Shown in pieces: positions 1 through 7,203 of a stretch of 17,211 nt of DNA. Position 1 is the first letter of the stretch. Every line of letters starts with the position of its first letter. Location of the stretch: positions 108,788 to 125,998 of the forward strand of contig DDZZ01000019.1 of NCBI GenBank assembly GCA_002346535.1, given 5' to 3'. The DNA is from Opitutales bacterium UBA2995. GTDB lineage: Bacteria > Verrucomicrobiota > Verrucomicrobiia > Opitutales > UBA2995. The position numbers and the translations under genes are program-made. The notes under the pieces were generated by a model that worked only from the letters and a program-made list of their open reading frames with translations, did not search any database and was not told the DNA's origin.

Positions 1-23
1 CTACCAGACTGCTCCACCCTGCA
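1..23 (-). tRNA. initiator tRNA-Met (fMet), 5' part only
   Basis: Read on the minus strand, the first 23 bases give TGCAGGGTGGAGCAGTCTGG followed by TAG. This matches the acceptor 5' strand and D-arm of bacterial initiator tRNA (compare GGGTGGAGCAGCCTGGTAG in many species). The window cuts the gene in the D-loop, so the anticodon is not visible. The call rests on the characteristic GGTGGAGCAG-CTGGTAG stretch, which elongator tRNAs do not share. Confidence 0.8.
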
Positions 24-39
24 ATATGGGAAAGAGGAC

Positions 40-69
40 GAATAGTTTTCAGATTCCGGATCTGTTCAA
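40..69 (-). promoter_or_regulatory. candidate sigma70-type promoter of tRNA-fMet
   Basis: On the minus strand TTGAAC (69-64) and CTATTC (45-40) are separated by 18 bases. The -10 box lies about 16 bases before the mature tRNA 5' end at 23, which suits a short-leader tRNA transcript. This is a match by eye to a loose consensus in a region where a promoter is expected, so confidence is limited. Confidence 0.3.
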
Positions 70-181
70 GATTATTTTTCATCGGTTTCGAAAATGCGCA
101 GCAGAATGCGAGGATGGGATGCATAAAACCATGAAAATTACACCTTGCTTTTCTAATTGCAGACACTAGCTTGGCCTACTT

Positions 182-254
182 TTTCCCACAATCGGGAAAC
201 GCAATATTAACCTTAAATTACTCGACAAGGAGTCCACCCTATCCTCGGGCTCCT
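182..254 (+). promoter_or_regulatory. two-hairpin leader of rpsB
   Basis: Two stem-loops stand just before rpsB. The first is TTTCCC (182-187) pairing with GGGAAA (194-199) around a 6-base loop. The second is AGGAGTCC (228-235) pairing with GGGCTCCT (247-254), 8 pairs with one G-T, around an 11-base loop. The only good Shine-Dalgarno-like string in the leader, AAGGAG (227-232), sits in the 5' arm of the second hairpin, about 31 bases before the ATG at 264. rpsB leaders in several bacteria are structured and bind S2 for autoregulation. Whether this one does so is inference. Confidence 0.4.
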
Positions 255-263
255 GCAATTATT

Positions 264-1100
264 ATGAACATAACTGTTAGAGACCTATTTGATGCCGGAG
301 TGCATTTTGGCCATCAAACCAAACGCTGGAATCCAAAATCAAAGCCTTACGTTTTTGATCACCGCCAAGGGATCAGCATCATGGATCTGGGGAAAACCTA
401 CGAGTGCCTGGAAACTGCATCACAATTTTTAGAACAAACCATCGCGGATGGAGGGAAGGTCCTTCTGGTCGGAACTAAAAAACAAGCCCAGGAGCTTATT
501 CGCGAAGCTGCTACTGCCACTGAATTGCCCTTTTGTGTAAACCGTTGGTTAGGCGGCACGTTGACCAATTTTTCGACCATTTTAAACAGTATCGCCAAAT
601 ATAAGAATTTTCTGTCGATGGAAGCAGACGGAAGCCTGGACAAACTCCCCAAAAAGGAGGGTTCAGCTATTCGGCGTGAAATGAGCAGAATGAACCGCAA
701 TTTTGAAGGCCTGCTCGAAATGCCTGAACTGCCCGATGCCATTTTTATTATCGATATCAAGAGGGAAAATATTGCGGTAGCTGAGGCAAAACGACTTCAG
801 ATTCCTATCGTGGCACTCGTTGATACGAATTCCGATCCAACCTTGGTGGACTATCCCATTCCTGGAAATGACGACGCTGTAAAATCTATCTGCATCATCG
901 TCGAAACTATTATGGAAGCCTTACAGAATGGAATGGCCAAACGCGAAGCCAACAAGACACCACAGGCTTTCATCGCTGAACCTACGCTCGAAACTTATTC
1001 CGAGCAGTTGGCTGCTGAAGCGACAGAAAATATGGAGGAGATCACCGTAACTATTGATCCCGAATTGATGGTTGATCAGGAATCACCCCAAAAAGAATAG
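264..1100 (+). CDS. rpsB: 30S ribosomal protein S2
   Basis: This 278-residue protein is ribosomal protein S2, part of the 30S body and needed for S1 binding. The N-terminus carries the family signature AGVHFGHQTKRWNPKSKPYV (residues 11-30). LLVGTKKQAQ follows, then NRWLGGTLTNF and the C-terminal signature PDAIFIIDIKRENIAVAEAK with DTNSDP and DYPIPGNDDA. The last 40 or so residues are a Glu/Thr-rich tail beyond the core. The frame stays open upstream to a TTG at 171, but family similarity begins at the ATG at 264 and the upstream 31 codons look unlike protein, so 264 is chosen. No normally spaced ribosome binding site precedes this ATG. tsf follows after 38 bases, the usual rpsB-tsf pair. Confidence 0.97.
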   Translation: MNITVRDLFDAGVHFGHQTKRWNPKSKPYVFDHRQGISIMDLGKTYECLETASQFLEQTIADGGKVLLVGTKKQAQELIREAATATELPFCVNRWLGGTLTNFSTILNSIAKYKNFLSMEADGSLDKLPKKEGSAIRREMSRMNRNFEGLLEMPELPDAIFIIDIKRENIAVAEAKRLQIPIVALVDTNSDPTLVDYPIPGNDDAVKSICIIVETIMEALQNGMAKREANKTPQAFIAEPTLETYSEQLAAEATENMEEITVTIDPELMVDQESPQKE

Positions 1101-1138
1101 AAAGAATCCTAAAACCCAATTTAGAAAAATAAACGAGA

Positions 1139-1732
1139 ATGAGCGTACAAATATCAGCTAGTATGGTAAACGACCTCCGCCAAAAAACAGGCGTAGGTTT
1201 GATGGACTGCAAAAAAGCCCTTGTGGAGAGCGAAGGCGATATCGAAATGGCCGTCACCGCATTACGTAAAAAAGGCGTGGCCACGGCAGCTAAAAAAGCA
1301 GGTCGCACAGCCAGCGAAGGGCTTATTGACCAATACATTCACATGGGTGGCAAAGTGGGAGTTTTGATAGAACTCAATTGTGAAACCGACTTTGTAGCCA
1401 AGACAGACGATTTTAAAGCTTTGGCAAAGGATCTTTGTCTGCACATTGCAGCTGCGAACCCCAGTTACCTGAATCGCGATGATGTTCCAGAAGACCTCGT
1501 CAGCAAGGAGCGCGACATCGCAACCAGTCAAGCCCAGGGCAAACCTCCGCAAGCAATTCAAAAGATAGTGGAAGGCAAACTGGATAAGTTTTTCTCCGAG
1601 ACCTGTATAGTGGACCAGCCTTTCATCAAAGATCCCGGCAAAACAATCAACGAACTGATTACAGAAAAAATTGCCCAGCTGGGGGAGAATATCGTAATCC
1701 GCAAATTTTCACGGTTCCAACTGGGTCAATAA
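1139..1732 (+). CDS. tsf: elongation factor Ts, short form
   Basis: EF-Ts catalyses GDP release from EF-Tu during translation. Both family signatures are present: LRQKTGVGLMDCKKAL (residues 13-28), in the UBA-like N-terminal domain that contacts EF-Tu, and ELNCETDFVAK (78-88), containing the TDFV motif (83-86) that disrupts the EF-Tu Mg2+ site. At 197 residues it is close to the short Thermus-type EF-Ts and far below the roughly 283 residues of E. coli, so it has a single copy of the core subdomain and lacks the coiled-coil insert. The C-terminus ENIVIRKFSRF is typical. It is co-transcribed with rpsB and ends before a strong terminator. pyrH does not follow, unlike in many genomes. Confidence 0.96.
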   Translation: MSVQISASMVNDLRQKTGVGLMDCKKALVESEGDIEMAVTALRKKGVATAAKKAGRTASEGLIDQYIHMGGKVGVLIELNCETDFVAKTDDFKALAKDLCLHIAAANPSYLNRDDVPEDLVSKERDIATSQAQGKPPQAIQKIVEGKLDKFFSETCIVDQPFIKDPGKTINELITEKIAQLGENIVIRKFSRFQLGQ

Positions 1733-1756
1733 TCTGAGTCCAACCCTATTTAAAAT

Positions 1757-1790
1757 CGCCTGCCTCAATTCGAGCAGGCGTTTTTTATTT
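1757..1790 (+). terminator. rho-independent terminator after tsf
   Basis: CGCCTGC (1757-1763) pairs perfectly with GCAGGCG (1774-1780) around a 10-base loop and is followed at once by TTTTTTATTTT. It lies 25 bases after the tsf stop. Read on the minus strand the same stem is followed by ATTTTAAAT, so it may also end the convergent ten-gene transcript whose last gene stops at 1814. Confidence 0.85.
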
Positions 1791-1813
1791 TAAAGTGAAA
1801 AATGAATCGGATA

Positions 1814-3202
1814 TTACCGCCCCAATCGTTGGTTGCGACATGCACGCTCCACACGATCCAAATAATCCTCAACGGAAAGTGTGTATTCAATATTTAAGGC
1901 ATCTCTCAGTAATGGCACTGCATCACAATACAGCTTTTGCGGGACAAGCATTTGAGCATACTCGATCAGTGTCTGATATTCGAAACCCTCAATCTCAATT
2001 GCTTTTTCGTAATATTTGCGCGATTCCTCGATTTCCTTTTCAGAAGCATGGAATTTGGCAAGTAGCAGCAAGGTTTGTCCGTCTTCCGGCTCCAACTCAA
2101 GGATCTCTTCCAAAAATCCAATGACGATGGTCGACTCCGCCTTCGTTGCTATGGCAACCTGGGCCTCCAAACGCAGCAAAGTAAGATGTTGTTCTGGAAG
2201 AAGAGCTTCACTAAATACCTTGCGAATAGTATCAACCAATACCTGCCCGCTTTTCCAAAAACCTCTGCCAACCATGATCGCGGCCGAGTTTACAGGTACT
2301 TCCTGATTCTGCTCCGGGTCTAGCTGAATGGATTCAACATAAGCTTCTGTAGCCAGTTCTACTTGGTTTTCATTGAGGTAAATATCTCCGAGACGTCCCA
2401 TGGAATCTGCAGTAGATAATCCCATACGCCTTACGATTTCGTAATTAGCGGCAGCTTTTAGTGGCTGCTTCAAGGCGATAAATCCATTGGCCTGAAGCAG
2501 GAGAAAGGTTTTTTCTGTTTCAGCATCCGGAGCCTTATCGATCATTTCCTCAAACAAGGAAATCGATTCCTGGTGCTTCCTTTGATTGAGAAGGGTTTGA
2601 GCAAGGCCCTTGTACCAATCCAGAGTATTCGGATCCGCGATGATCGCTTTTTTATAAGCGCTCTCCGATTCAAGGATTTTCTCCTGATTAAGATAAATCA
2701 TACCCAAAAGACCGTATGTCTTAGCATCGTCCTCGCCCAAAGCGGTTGCGGTCGCAAATGATTGGGCGGCTTGCGTCCAATCCTCCTGGGAAAGGTAACA
2801 ATAGCCCAAGAGCTTATAGGCCGCTTGAAAAGTCGGCCACTTGCGGACGGCTCTTCCAAAATAGGTTTGGGCATTTTTTATATCGTCGGCCTTGTAGTAT
2901 TGAACTCCCAAGTTGAAATCCAAAGCGGAGCTCGATTGCGGGGTGATCTGAGAGGCTAGGTATTGCCGTGCTCTGTCTTCATTGACCTTTAACATGTCGG
3001 TGAAGGCTATGAGCACCTCCTGTTCCTCGGACTTTATGGTTGGAAGCTTGGCTTCTACAAAACCGAGATTCTTATAATACCCGTCAAAATAGCCCTGCTT
3101 CTTCCAAAACTGCATATCTATTTCCGCAGACAAGGGCAAAACCATGCAAAAAGCAGTGATTACAACAACGAGGAAACAGATGGTATTTTGAAGCGATTTC
3201 AT
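1814..3202 (-). CDS. exported TPR protein of the complete TonB module
   Basis: This 462-residue protein has a signal peptide (about residues 1-26, hydrophobic core then LSA) and successive tetratricopeptide repeats from about residue 95 to the end. Recognisable units are around YKLLGYCYLSQEDWTQAAQSF, YGLLGMIYLNQEK and MGRLGDIYLNENQVELATEA. Vibrio TonB2 loci end in a periplasmic TPR gene, which matches its position as last gene here. Its start lies only 6 bases after the tonB stop and has no clear ribosome binding site, which suggests translational coupling. It is a paralog of the TPR protein at 7204-8589: both share the region NYEIVRRMGLSTADSMGRLG / NFEVIRRLGTISAENLVTLG and near-equal length. 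The binding partner is unknown; a scaffold or receptor-linking role is inferred. Confidence 0.85.
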   Translation of the reverse strand: MKSLQNTICFLVVVITAFCMVLPLSAEIDMQFWKKQGYFDGYYKNLGFVEAKLPTIKSEEQEVLIAFTDMLKVNEDRARQYLASQITPQSSSALDFNLGVQYYKADDIKNAQTYFGRAVRKWPTFQAAYKLLGYCYLSQEDWTQAAQSFATATALGEDDAKTYGLLGMIYLNQEKILESESAYKKAIIADPNTLDWYKGLAQTLLNQRKHQESISLFEEMIDKAPDAETEKTFLLLQANGFIALKQPLKAAANYEIVRRMGLSTADSMGRLGDIYLNENQVELATEAYVESIQLDPEQNQEVPVNSAAIMVGRGFWKSGQVLVDTIRKVFSEALLPEQHLTLLRLEAQVAIATKAESTIVIGFLEEILELEPEDGQTLLLLAKFHASEKEIEESRKYYEKAIEIEGFEYQTLIEYAQMLVPQKLYCDAVPLLRDALNIEYTLSVEDYLDRVERACRNQRLGR

Positions 3203-3208
3203 GACAAA

Positions 3209-3865
3209 TTATCGACGGAGGGTAAAGGCCAAAGGCAGGCGAACACGGGTTTTCACCTTTTTGCCATCTTTTTCACCAGCTTCAAACTTCCACTGACGCA
3301 CTGCTTTCAAAGCGTTTTCGTTAAATTCACGGTTGGTGGATTTTTCGATGCTGGGGCGTTTTACGCTCCCGTTTTCATCGACGATAAACACCACATTGAC
3401 GGTTCCCTGAACACGATTCCGTTTAAGTTCCGGAGGATAAACCGGAGCAATTTGAACAATTGGCACCGGAGGTTGGTCCAAATCGGCGATCTCAAAGATC
3501 ATATCCTCAAAATTATCAGCAATATCAAAAATCTGAACGGAAATTCCTCCGGCAGACATACCTCCGTCACCAGCATTTAGAGCCATATTAATTTGGTCCA
3601 ACGTGAGCTGCTGCTGTTCTTTCTCCATCTCGATTTCTTCCTCTTGATCTTCCTCTTCAGGCGGCTCAGGAATATCGGGTGGTGGTGGCGGAGGAGGCTG
3701 CACCTGGATGCGCTTGTTTTTGTTGTCATCATCTTGACTGGCAATTTCGGATAAAATCTGAGTCAACGGTAGTGCGAGGAACAATAAGGCGGTAATCACA
3801 GCCCCAGCAGGCAAAGACATGGGCAGTGATCCATTTTGGTAATCTGAAGAAAAGATTTTTTTCAT
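3209..3865 (-). CDS. tonB: TonB energy transducer
   Basis: TonB carries proton-motive energy from the ExbB/ExbD complex to TonB-dependent outer-membrane receptors. The 218-residue protein has a short cytoplasmic N-terminus, one membrane anchor (about residues 20-38) and a periplasmic linker with seven consecutive prolines (57-63), then a strongly acidic run (about 65-83). The C-terminal TonB domain spans about 131-216: PVPIVQIAPVYPPELKRN with the YP pair at 143-144, GTVNVVFIVDENGSV, and ALKAVRQWKFEAGEKDGKKV. It lies between exbD (34-base gap) and the TPR gene (6-base gap). The linker is shorter and far more acidic than the Pro/Lys-Pro/Glu linker of E. coli TonB, and the anchor has no histidine. 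This is the only tonB in the window although there are two channel modules. Confidence 0.92.
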   Translation of the reverse strand: MKKIFSSDYQNGSLPMSLPAGAVITALLFLALPLTQILSEIASQDDDNKNKRIQVQPPPPPPPDIPEPPEEEDQEEEIEMEKEQQQLTLDQINMALNAGDGGMSAGGISVQIFDIADNFEDMIFEIADLDQPPVPIVQIAPVYPPELKRNRVQGTVNVVFIVDENGSVKRPSIEKSTNREFNENALKAVRQWKFEAGEKDGKKVKTRVRLPLAFTLRR

Positions 3866-3899
3866 AATCTATATCAAAGTTTGGGGTAATAATTTTTTG

Positions 3900-4304
3900 C
3901 TAACGCAGATCCGACGAAATGTTTATTTCATTTGCTTTTCCTAGTTTTGCTTCATCGATGACTCGAATAACAGTAATTGCACTGGCGTTTTTATCGACCT
4001 GAAGAATCACCGGCATTGCCTTTCTGGCATTAAGACGTCTTACGATCGGTCTAATTTCACTTACACCTCGCTGCTTTCCACCAAACACCACTTCGTTATT
4101 TCCTGTAATCGCAATCAAAATTGAATTCTTTTCCAAAGCGTACGCGCTTTGGGTAATGGGTTTCTCAATATCCACGCCTGGCTCTTCAACAAATACAGTC
4201 GTCACAATGAAGAAGATCAAAAGAATAAATACCATATCAATCATAGGAGATATGTTGATATTGCTTAGTTCTTCATTCTCAGTTAATGATTTACGTCCTT
4301 TCAT
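3900..4304 (-). CDS. exbD: ExbD biopolymer transport protein (complete module)
   Basis: ExbD is the single-pass stator partner of ExbB and carries the proton-conducting aspartate. The 134-residue protein has the family motif NISPMIDMVFILLIFFIVTT, with the essential Asp at residue 23 (equivalent to Asp25 of E. coli ExbD), in one membrane helix (about 22-41). A periplasmic domain follows and ends with the usual parallel-sheet pattern (VILQVDKNASAITVIRVIDEAK). It lies 31 bases after exbB and 34 before tonB, the standard order. Residues 16-41 are identical to those of the ExbD at 8626-9042, while the periplasmic domains differ much more. Confidence 0.94.
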   Translation of the reverse strand: MKGRKSLTENEELSNINISPMIDMVFILLIFFIVTTVFVEEPGVDIEKPITQSAYALEKNSILIAITGNNEVVFGGKQRGVSEIRPIVRRLNARKAMPVILQVDKNASAITVIRVIDEAKLGKANEINISSDLR

Positions 4305-4335
4305 GGGCAGTGAGGCCTATACGGCGGGGGTAGTA

Positions 4336-4956
4336 TTAAAAAGATTCAGAATCCGTCTTTTGAAGTTTCTGTAACAGCAAGCTCTCCAGTCTTACCAAAA
4401 AAGCCGCATATTGGTTTCTTTTTTTCTGAATGTAAGCAACAAGAAGGTATCCGGGAATGGCAATGATCAACCCAGTTTGGGTCGTGATCAGCGCTTCAGA
4501 TATACCCTCGGCAACCAAATCAATCGTTTTGCCCGATCCACTTGCGAGAGCCTTAAAAGTAGAAAGCATACCAATAACTGTACCAAGGAGTCCCATGAGC
4601 GGAGAAACGGTCACTAGAATGTTGAGAAACATCAGCCGTGCATCGACAACTGGAATGGAGGCAGAAGAAATCTCCTGAATTCGATTACGCACTTGATCAG
4701 GTTGACCATCGCTTTCTGACTGGATGTATCCAATTATCTCGCCAACGTGCCCTTGTCCCTGACCGGGATCATCCACCCAGGTTTCGATCACAGCTTCGGA
4801 CACTTTGGTGTGATTGCCTCGCCCGAAAAAGAAAATCAATTCCATTGCGGAGAAGAAGATGATAAAGGCCAAAAATACCAAGGGTACCATAACCCAGCCA
4901 CCACTCAACCAAACGGTAGTAAAATCGTGTAAAGATACTGCCAGGAATCCTGTCAT
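4336..4956 (-). CDS. exbB: ExbB, short-form proton channel subunit
   Basis: ExbB forms the pentameric inner-membrane channel around ExbD. This 206-residue protein belongs to the MotA/TolQ/ExbB family, with membrane helices at about 20-44, 106-135 and 154-176 and a cytoplasmic loop between the first two. The helix 2 motif SPLMGLLGTVIGM (channel Thr126) and the helix 3 motif GISEALITTQTGLIIAIP (Thr158/159) are intact. No signal peptide or periplasmic extension is present, unlike the two TtpC-like proteins. It begins 12 bases after the TtpC-like gene, with AAAGG in the gap as a possible ribosome binding site, and is followed by exbD. The upstream module has no equivalent gene. Confidence 0.93.
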   Translation of the reverse strand: MTGFLAVSLHDFTTVWLSGGWVMVPLVFLAFIIFFSAMELIFFFGRGNHTKVSEAVIETWVDDPGQGQGHVGEIIGYIQSESDGQPDQVRNRIQEISSASIPVVDARLMFLNILVTVSPLMGLLGTVIGMLSTFKALASGSGKTIDLVAEGISEALITTQTGLIIAIPGYLLVAYIQKKRNQYAAFLVRLESLLLQKLQKTDSESF

Positions 4957-4968
4957 TTTAGCCTGCCT

Positions 4969-6339
4969 TTAATTTTTGTGTGGTAGTCCATTTACAAATC
5001 CCAAAGCGGTGCGTTCCATGCTACCAAGAACACTTTTGGTCATTCGAGAAAGAATGGAATGTACAATCAGGGTTGGTATGGCGATAATCAATCCAAACTG
5101 AGTAGTTATCAAGGCTTCCGAGATACCAGAGGACAACTGCGCTGCGTCTCCGGTTCCGAAAATAGTAATGAGTTTAAAGGTATTGATCATACCGGTTACG
5201 GTGCCCAGCAGTCCTAACAAAGGCGCGGTAGCAGCTGTCACCGCAATAAACGGTAACATGCGCTCCAGCTTGGGCTGGGCCCCCAACATTTTTTCGTATA
5301 AAATTTCTTCAATAACCTCATCATCAAAATCTAAATGTTCAAGGGCTGCGGTCATCATTTCCCCAACAGGCCCCTTAACCCCGTTGGCGTAGGCTAGTGC
5401 ATCATCATTGCGACCGTTGTTGATATGATCAAGAATAGTGGCCAGATCTTGAGGTTTCGCCTTTTTAACAGATGCGATTTCGAAAGCCTTAAAAATGGAA
5501 ACTAAAAATGCGGCCGTAGCGAGAGCCAAAATAGGATACATGACCAATCCTCCTTTTGCGATGTGATCCAAAATTGGTTCTTTCAAAAGCAGGATATCCA
5601 GCGCTTGCCCCAACTTGGAATCAAAGAACAAAGTCCCTGAACCGCCGGTTGTAAGGGCTTTCATTTGCTCCTCTGGAGCACCGGGGATGGTCACCAATAG
5701 TGGTCGTAATTGTTCGGGAGCCAAATCTACAATGCCTACATTTTGTCCGTCCGAAAATACCTCGATGGGCCCGACAACGGCAAAGTTTCCTGATACCAGC
5801 TCACCCCCATCCAGTTCACTTTCTCCAGCGAAGGTATAGCCGCCTACCATTTTGAAGATTCTATCGAATGACGCGTTTAAAGCAGCAACTTGAAGGCCGT
5901 ATTTATCCTTCAGGCTATGGTCTTTTGAATGGCCCCGCGCGGAACTAATCACTTCGTCATAAACCTGTATTTCAGAAATATGAAGATTGCTACCAACCAA
6001 CTCAGCTAGATAATTGTCGATTGCGGTGCTTAAATAATCATTCTGGTCAGATAGAGCTTCAAGCCTTTCTTGAAGTTCGGCCTTGATGCGATCGCCACCT
6101 GTAGCCAATTCAACGACCTTGTTGCGCCTGTCAGTCAGATCGATCTTTTGCGCTTCCAAGTCGTTAATTGTTTTTGCCAAGGGAATCTTTTTGGCACCTA
6201 TATCATTACGGAGTGCTGTAAGCTCGACGAGTGCGCGCTGTAAATCCCCTTCGGTGGTCTTTGCCGCCGATTCAGAAGCATTTTGAGCGCTTACTGATAG
6301 AAATGGCAAAACAAGGAAAAGAGAAAGTATCAATTTCAT
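4969..6339 (-). CDS. TtpC-like long MotA/TolQ/ExbB protein (complete module)
   Basis: TtpC is the large ExbB-like subunit required by TonB2 systems in Vibrio. From the ATG at 6339 the protein has 456 residues: a signal peptide (MKLILSLFLVLPFLSVSAQ), a periplasmic coiled coil of about 90 residues, a globular periplasmic domain (GYTFAGESELDGGELVSGNF), then a C-terminal ExbB-type channel domain with three helices. GGLVMYPILALATAAF is in the first, ATAPLLGLLGTVTGMINTF in the second and GISEALITTQFGLIIAIP in the third. The frame also has an ATG at 6363 (464 residues). The later start is preferred because it gives a compact signal peptide like that of the paralog at 9080. It lies 8-32 bases from the DUF3450 stop. 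Paralogy to 9080-10456 is clear throughout, including the shared ends NGLPHKN / NGLPNKK. Confidence 0.9.
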   Translation of the reverse strand: MKLILSLFLVLPFLSVSAQNASESAAKTTEGDLQRALVELTALRNDIGAKKIPLAKTINDLEAQKIDLTDRRNKVVELATGGDRIKAELQERLEALSDQNDYLSTAIDNYLAELVGSNLHISEIQVYDEVISSARGHSKDHSLKDKYGLQVAALNASFDRIFKMVGGYTFAGESELDGGELVSGNFAVVGPIEVFSDGQNVGIVDLAPEQLRPLLVTIPGAPEEQMKALTTGGSGTLFFDSKLGQALDILLLKEPILDHIAKGGLVMYPILALATAAFLVSIFKAFEIASVKKAKPQDLATILDHINNGRNDDALAYANGVKGPVGEMMTAALEHLDFDDEVIEEILYEKMLGAQPKLERMLPFIAVTAATAPLLGLLGTVTGMINTFKLITIFGTGDAAQLSSGISEALITTQFGLIIAIPTLIVHSILSRMTKSVLGSMERTALGFVNGLPHKN

Positions 6340-6371
6340 AGAAATTCTTTTTCGAAATATCATAACTGTGG

Positions 6372-7154
6372 CTATTCTTGGATGGCTACGGGGACGTTAA
6401 CGAAGACGGCGGGCTTTCTATTATCAAAAACCAGGACAGATGTATAAATTGCCTCGGCAATATCCGGCATATCTACCCATTCCCAGCCTTTGCCCACAAC
6501 CGGATACCCATAGCCGGCGATGGTTTGTCCTTCATCAACAAAATAGGCTTGGCCAAAACCGAGATACAAAGTCTTCACTTCCGATACCTCGCCGTCGCTC
6601 TCTCTCAATTCACTACTTAAAGTGACTACCTTGTTGAAGTATTCGATATTTTGCAGAACCGATATAATAGTTTGAATACGATCCTCGTAGGTAACGGTGA
6701 CCTCGCGATCGGAATTGGGATCCGGAATTCGGCGCATAAGAGTAGCAACCTTTTCTTGTAATACGGCAGGAAAGATGCTCGATAGCTCCAAAATTCTTTT
6801 TTCAAACGTTGGAATCGCAGCAGCAATAACAGAAAGCGCATCTTCGTTGGTGGCGATATCACCTTCCAACAATTTTTGGTCCTCGCCTGCTGTGCTGATG
6901 TTGTTTTCAGCATCCGCAATGGCTTCGTCCAGAGACTTTATCTCGGTTTTCAGAAACTCGATACTTTCGTTCAGCGTCACTTCCTCGGCAAGCCAAGTAG
7001 TTCTTTCCTGAGCAATGATCTGCCGGGTTTCCACCCACTGCTCGAGGGTGGTGCGGGCCTGGTTCAACACTTGGGCCGATTGGACACTGGTCATTATTCC
7101 TAAAAGAGAAAACAATCCAACCTGTACCGTTATTTGTTTGGTATTTAATATCAT
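6372..7154 (-). CDS. DUF3450 periplasmic coiled-coil protein (complete module)
   Basis: This 260-residue exported protein has a signal peptide (about 1-27, ending SVQSA). A coiled coil follows from about 30 to 110, rich in Glu, Ala and Leu with heptad spacing (WVETRQIIAQERTTWLAEEV, LKTEIKSLDEAIADAENN). The C-terminal domain contains KTLYLGFGQAYFVDEG, AGYG, GWEW and FDNRKPAVFVNVPV. That pattern is the DUF3450 family, commonly encoded directly upstream of ttpC-exbB-exbD-tonB. No enzymatic motif is visible and the molecular role is not established; an accessory role next to the TtpC periplasmic domain is inferred. It lies 49 bases after the upstream TPR gene and is followed closely by the TtpC-like gene. 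Confidence 0.87.
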   Translation of the reverse strand: MILNTKQITVQVGLFSLLGIMTSVQSAQVLNQARTTLEQWVETRQIIAQERTTWLAEEVTLNESIEFLKTEIKSLDEAIADAENNISTAGEDQKLLEGDIATNEDALSVIAAAIPTFEKRILELSSIFPAVLQEKVATLMRRIPDPNSDREVTVTYEDRIQTIISVLQNIEYFNKVVTLSSELRESDGEVSEVKTLYLGFGQAYFVDEGQTIAGYGYPVVGKGWEWVDMPDIAEAIYTSVLVFDNRKPAVFVNVPVAIQE

Positions 7155-7203
7155 TTTTTAGATCTCCGAAGAAATTGATTTTTTGAAATTAGTGCAAAAT
7201 GGA

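Noticed and set aside
171..263. N-terminal extension of rpsB from a TTG at 171.
   Set aside because: The 31 added residues have no similarity to S2, and the region contains two hairpins. Family homology begins at the ATG at 264.
1795..3580. Plus-strand open frames opposite the TPR and tonB genes.
   Set aside because: They are shadows of clearly coding minus-strand genes and show no domain or ribosome binding site.
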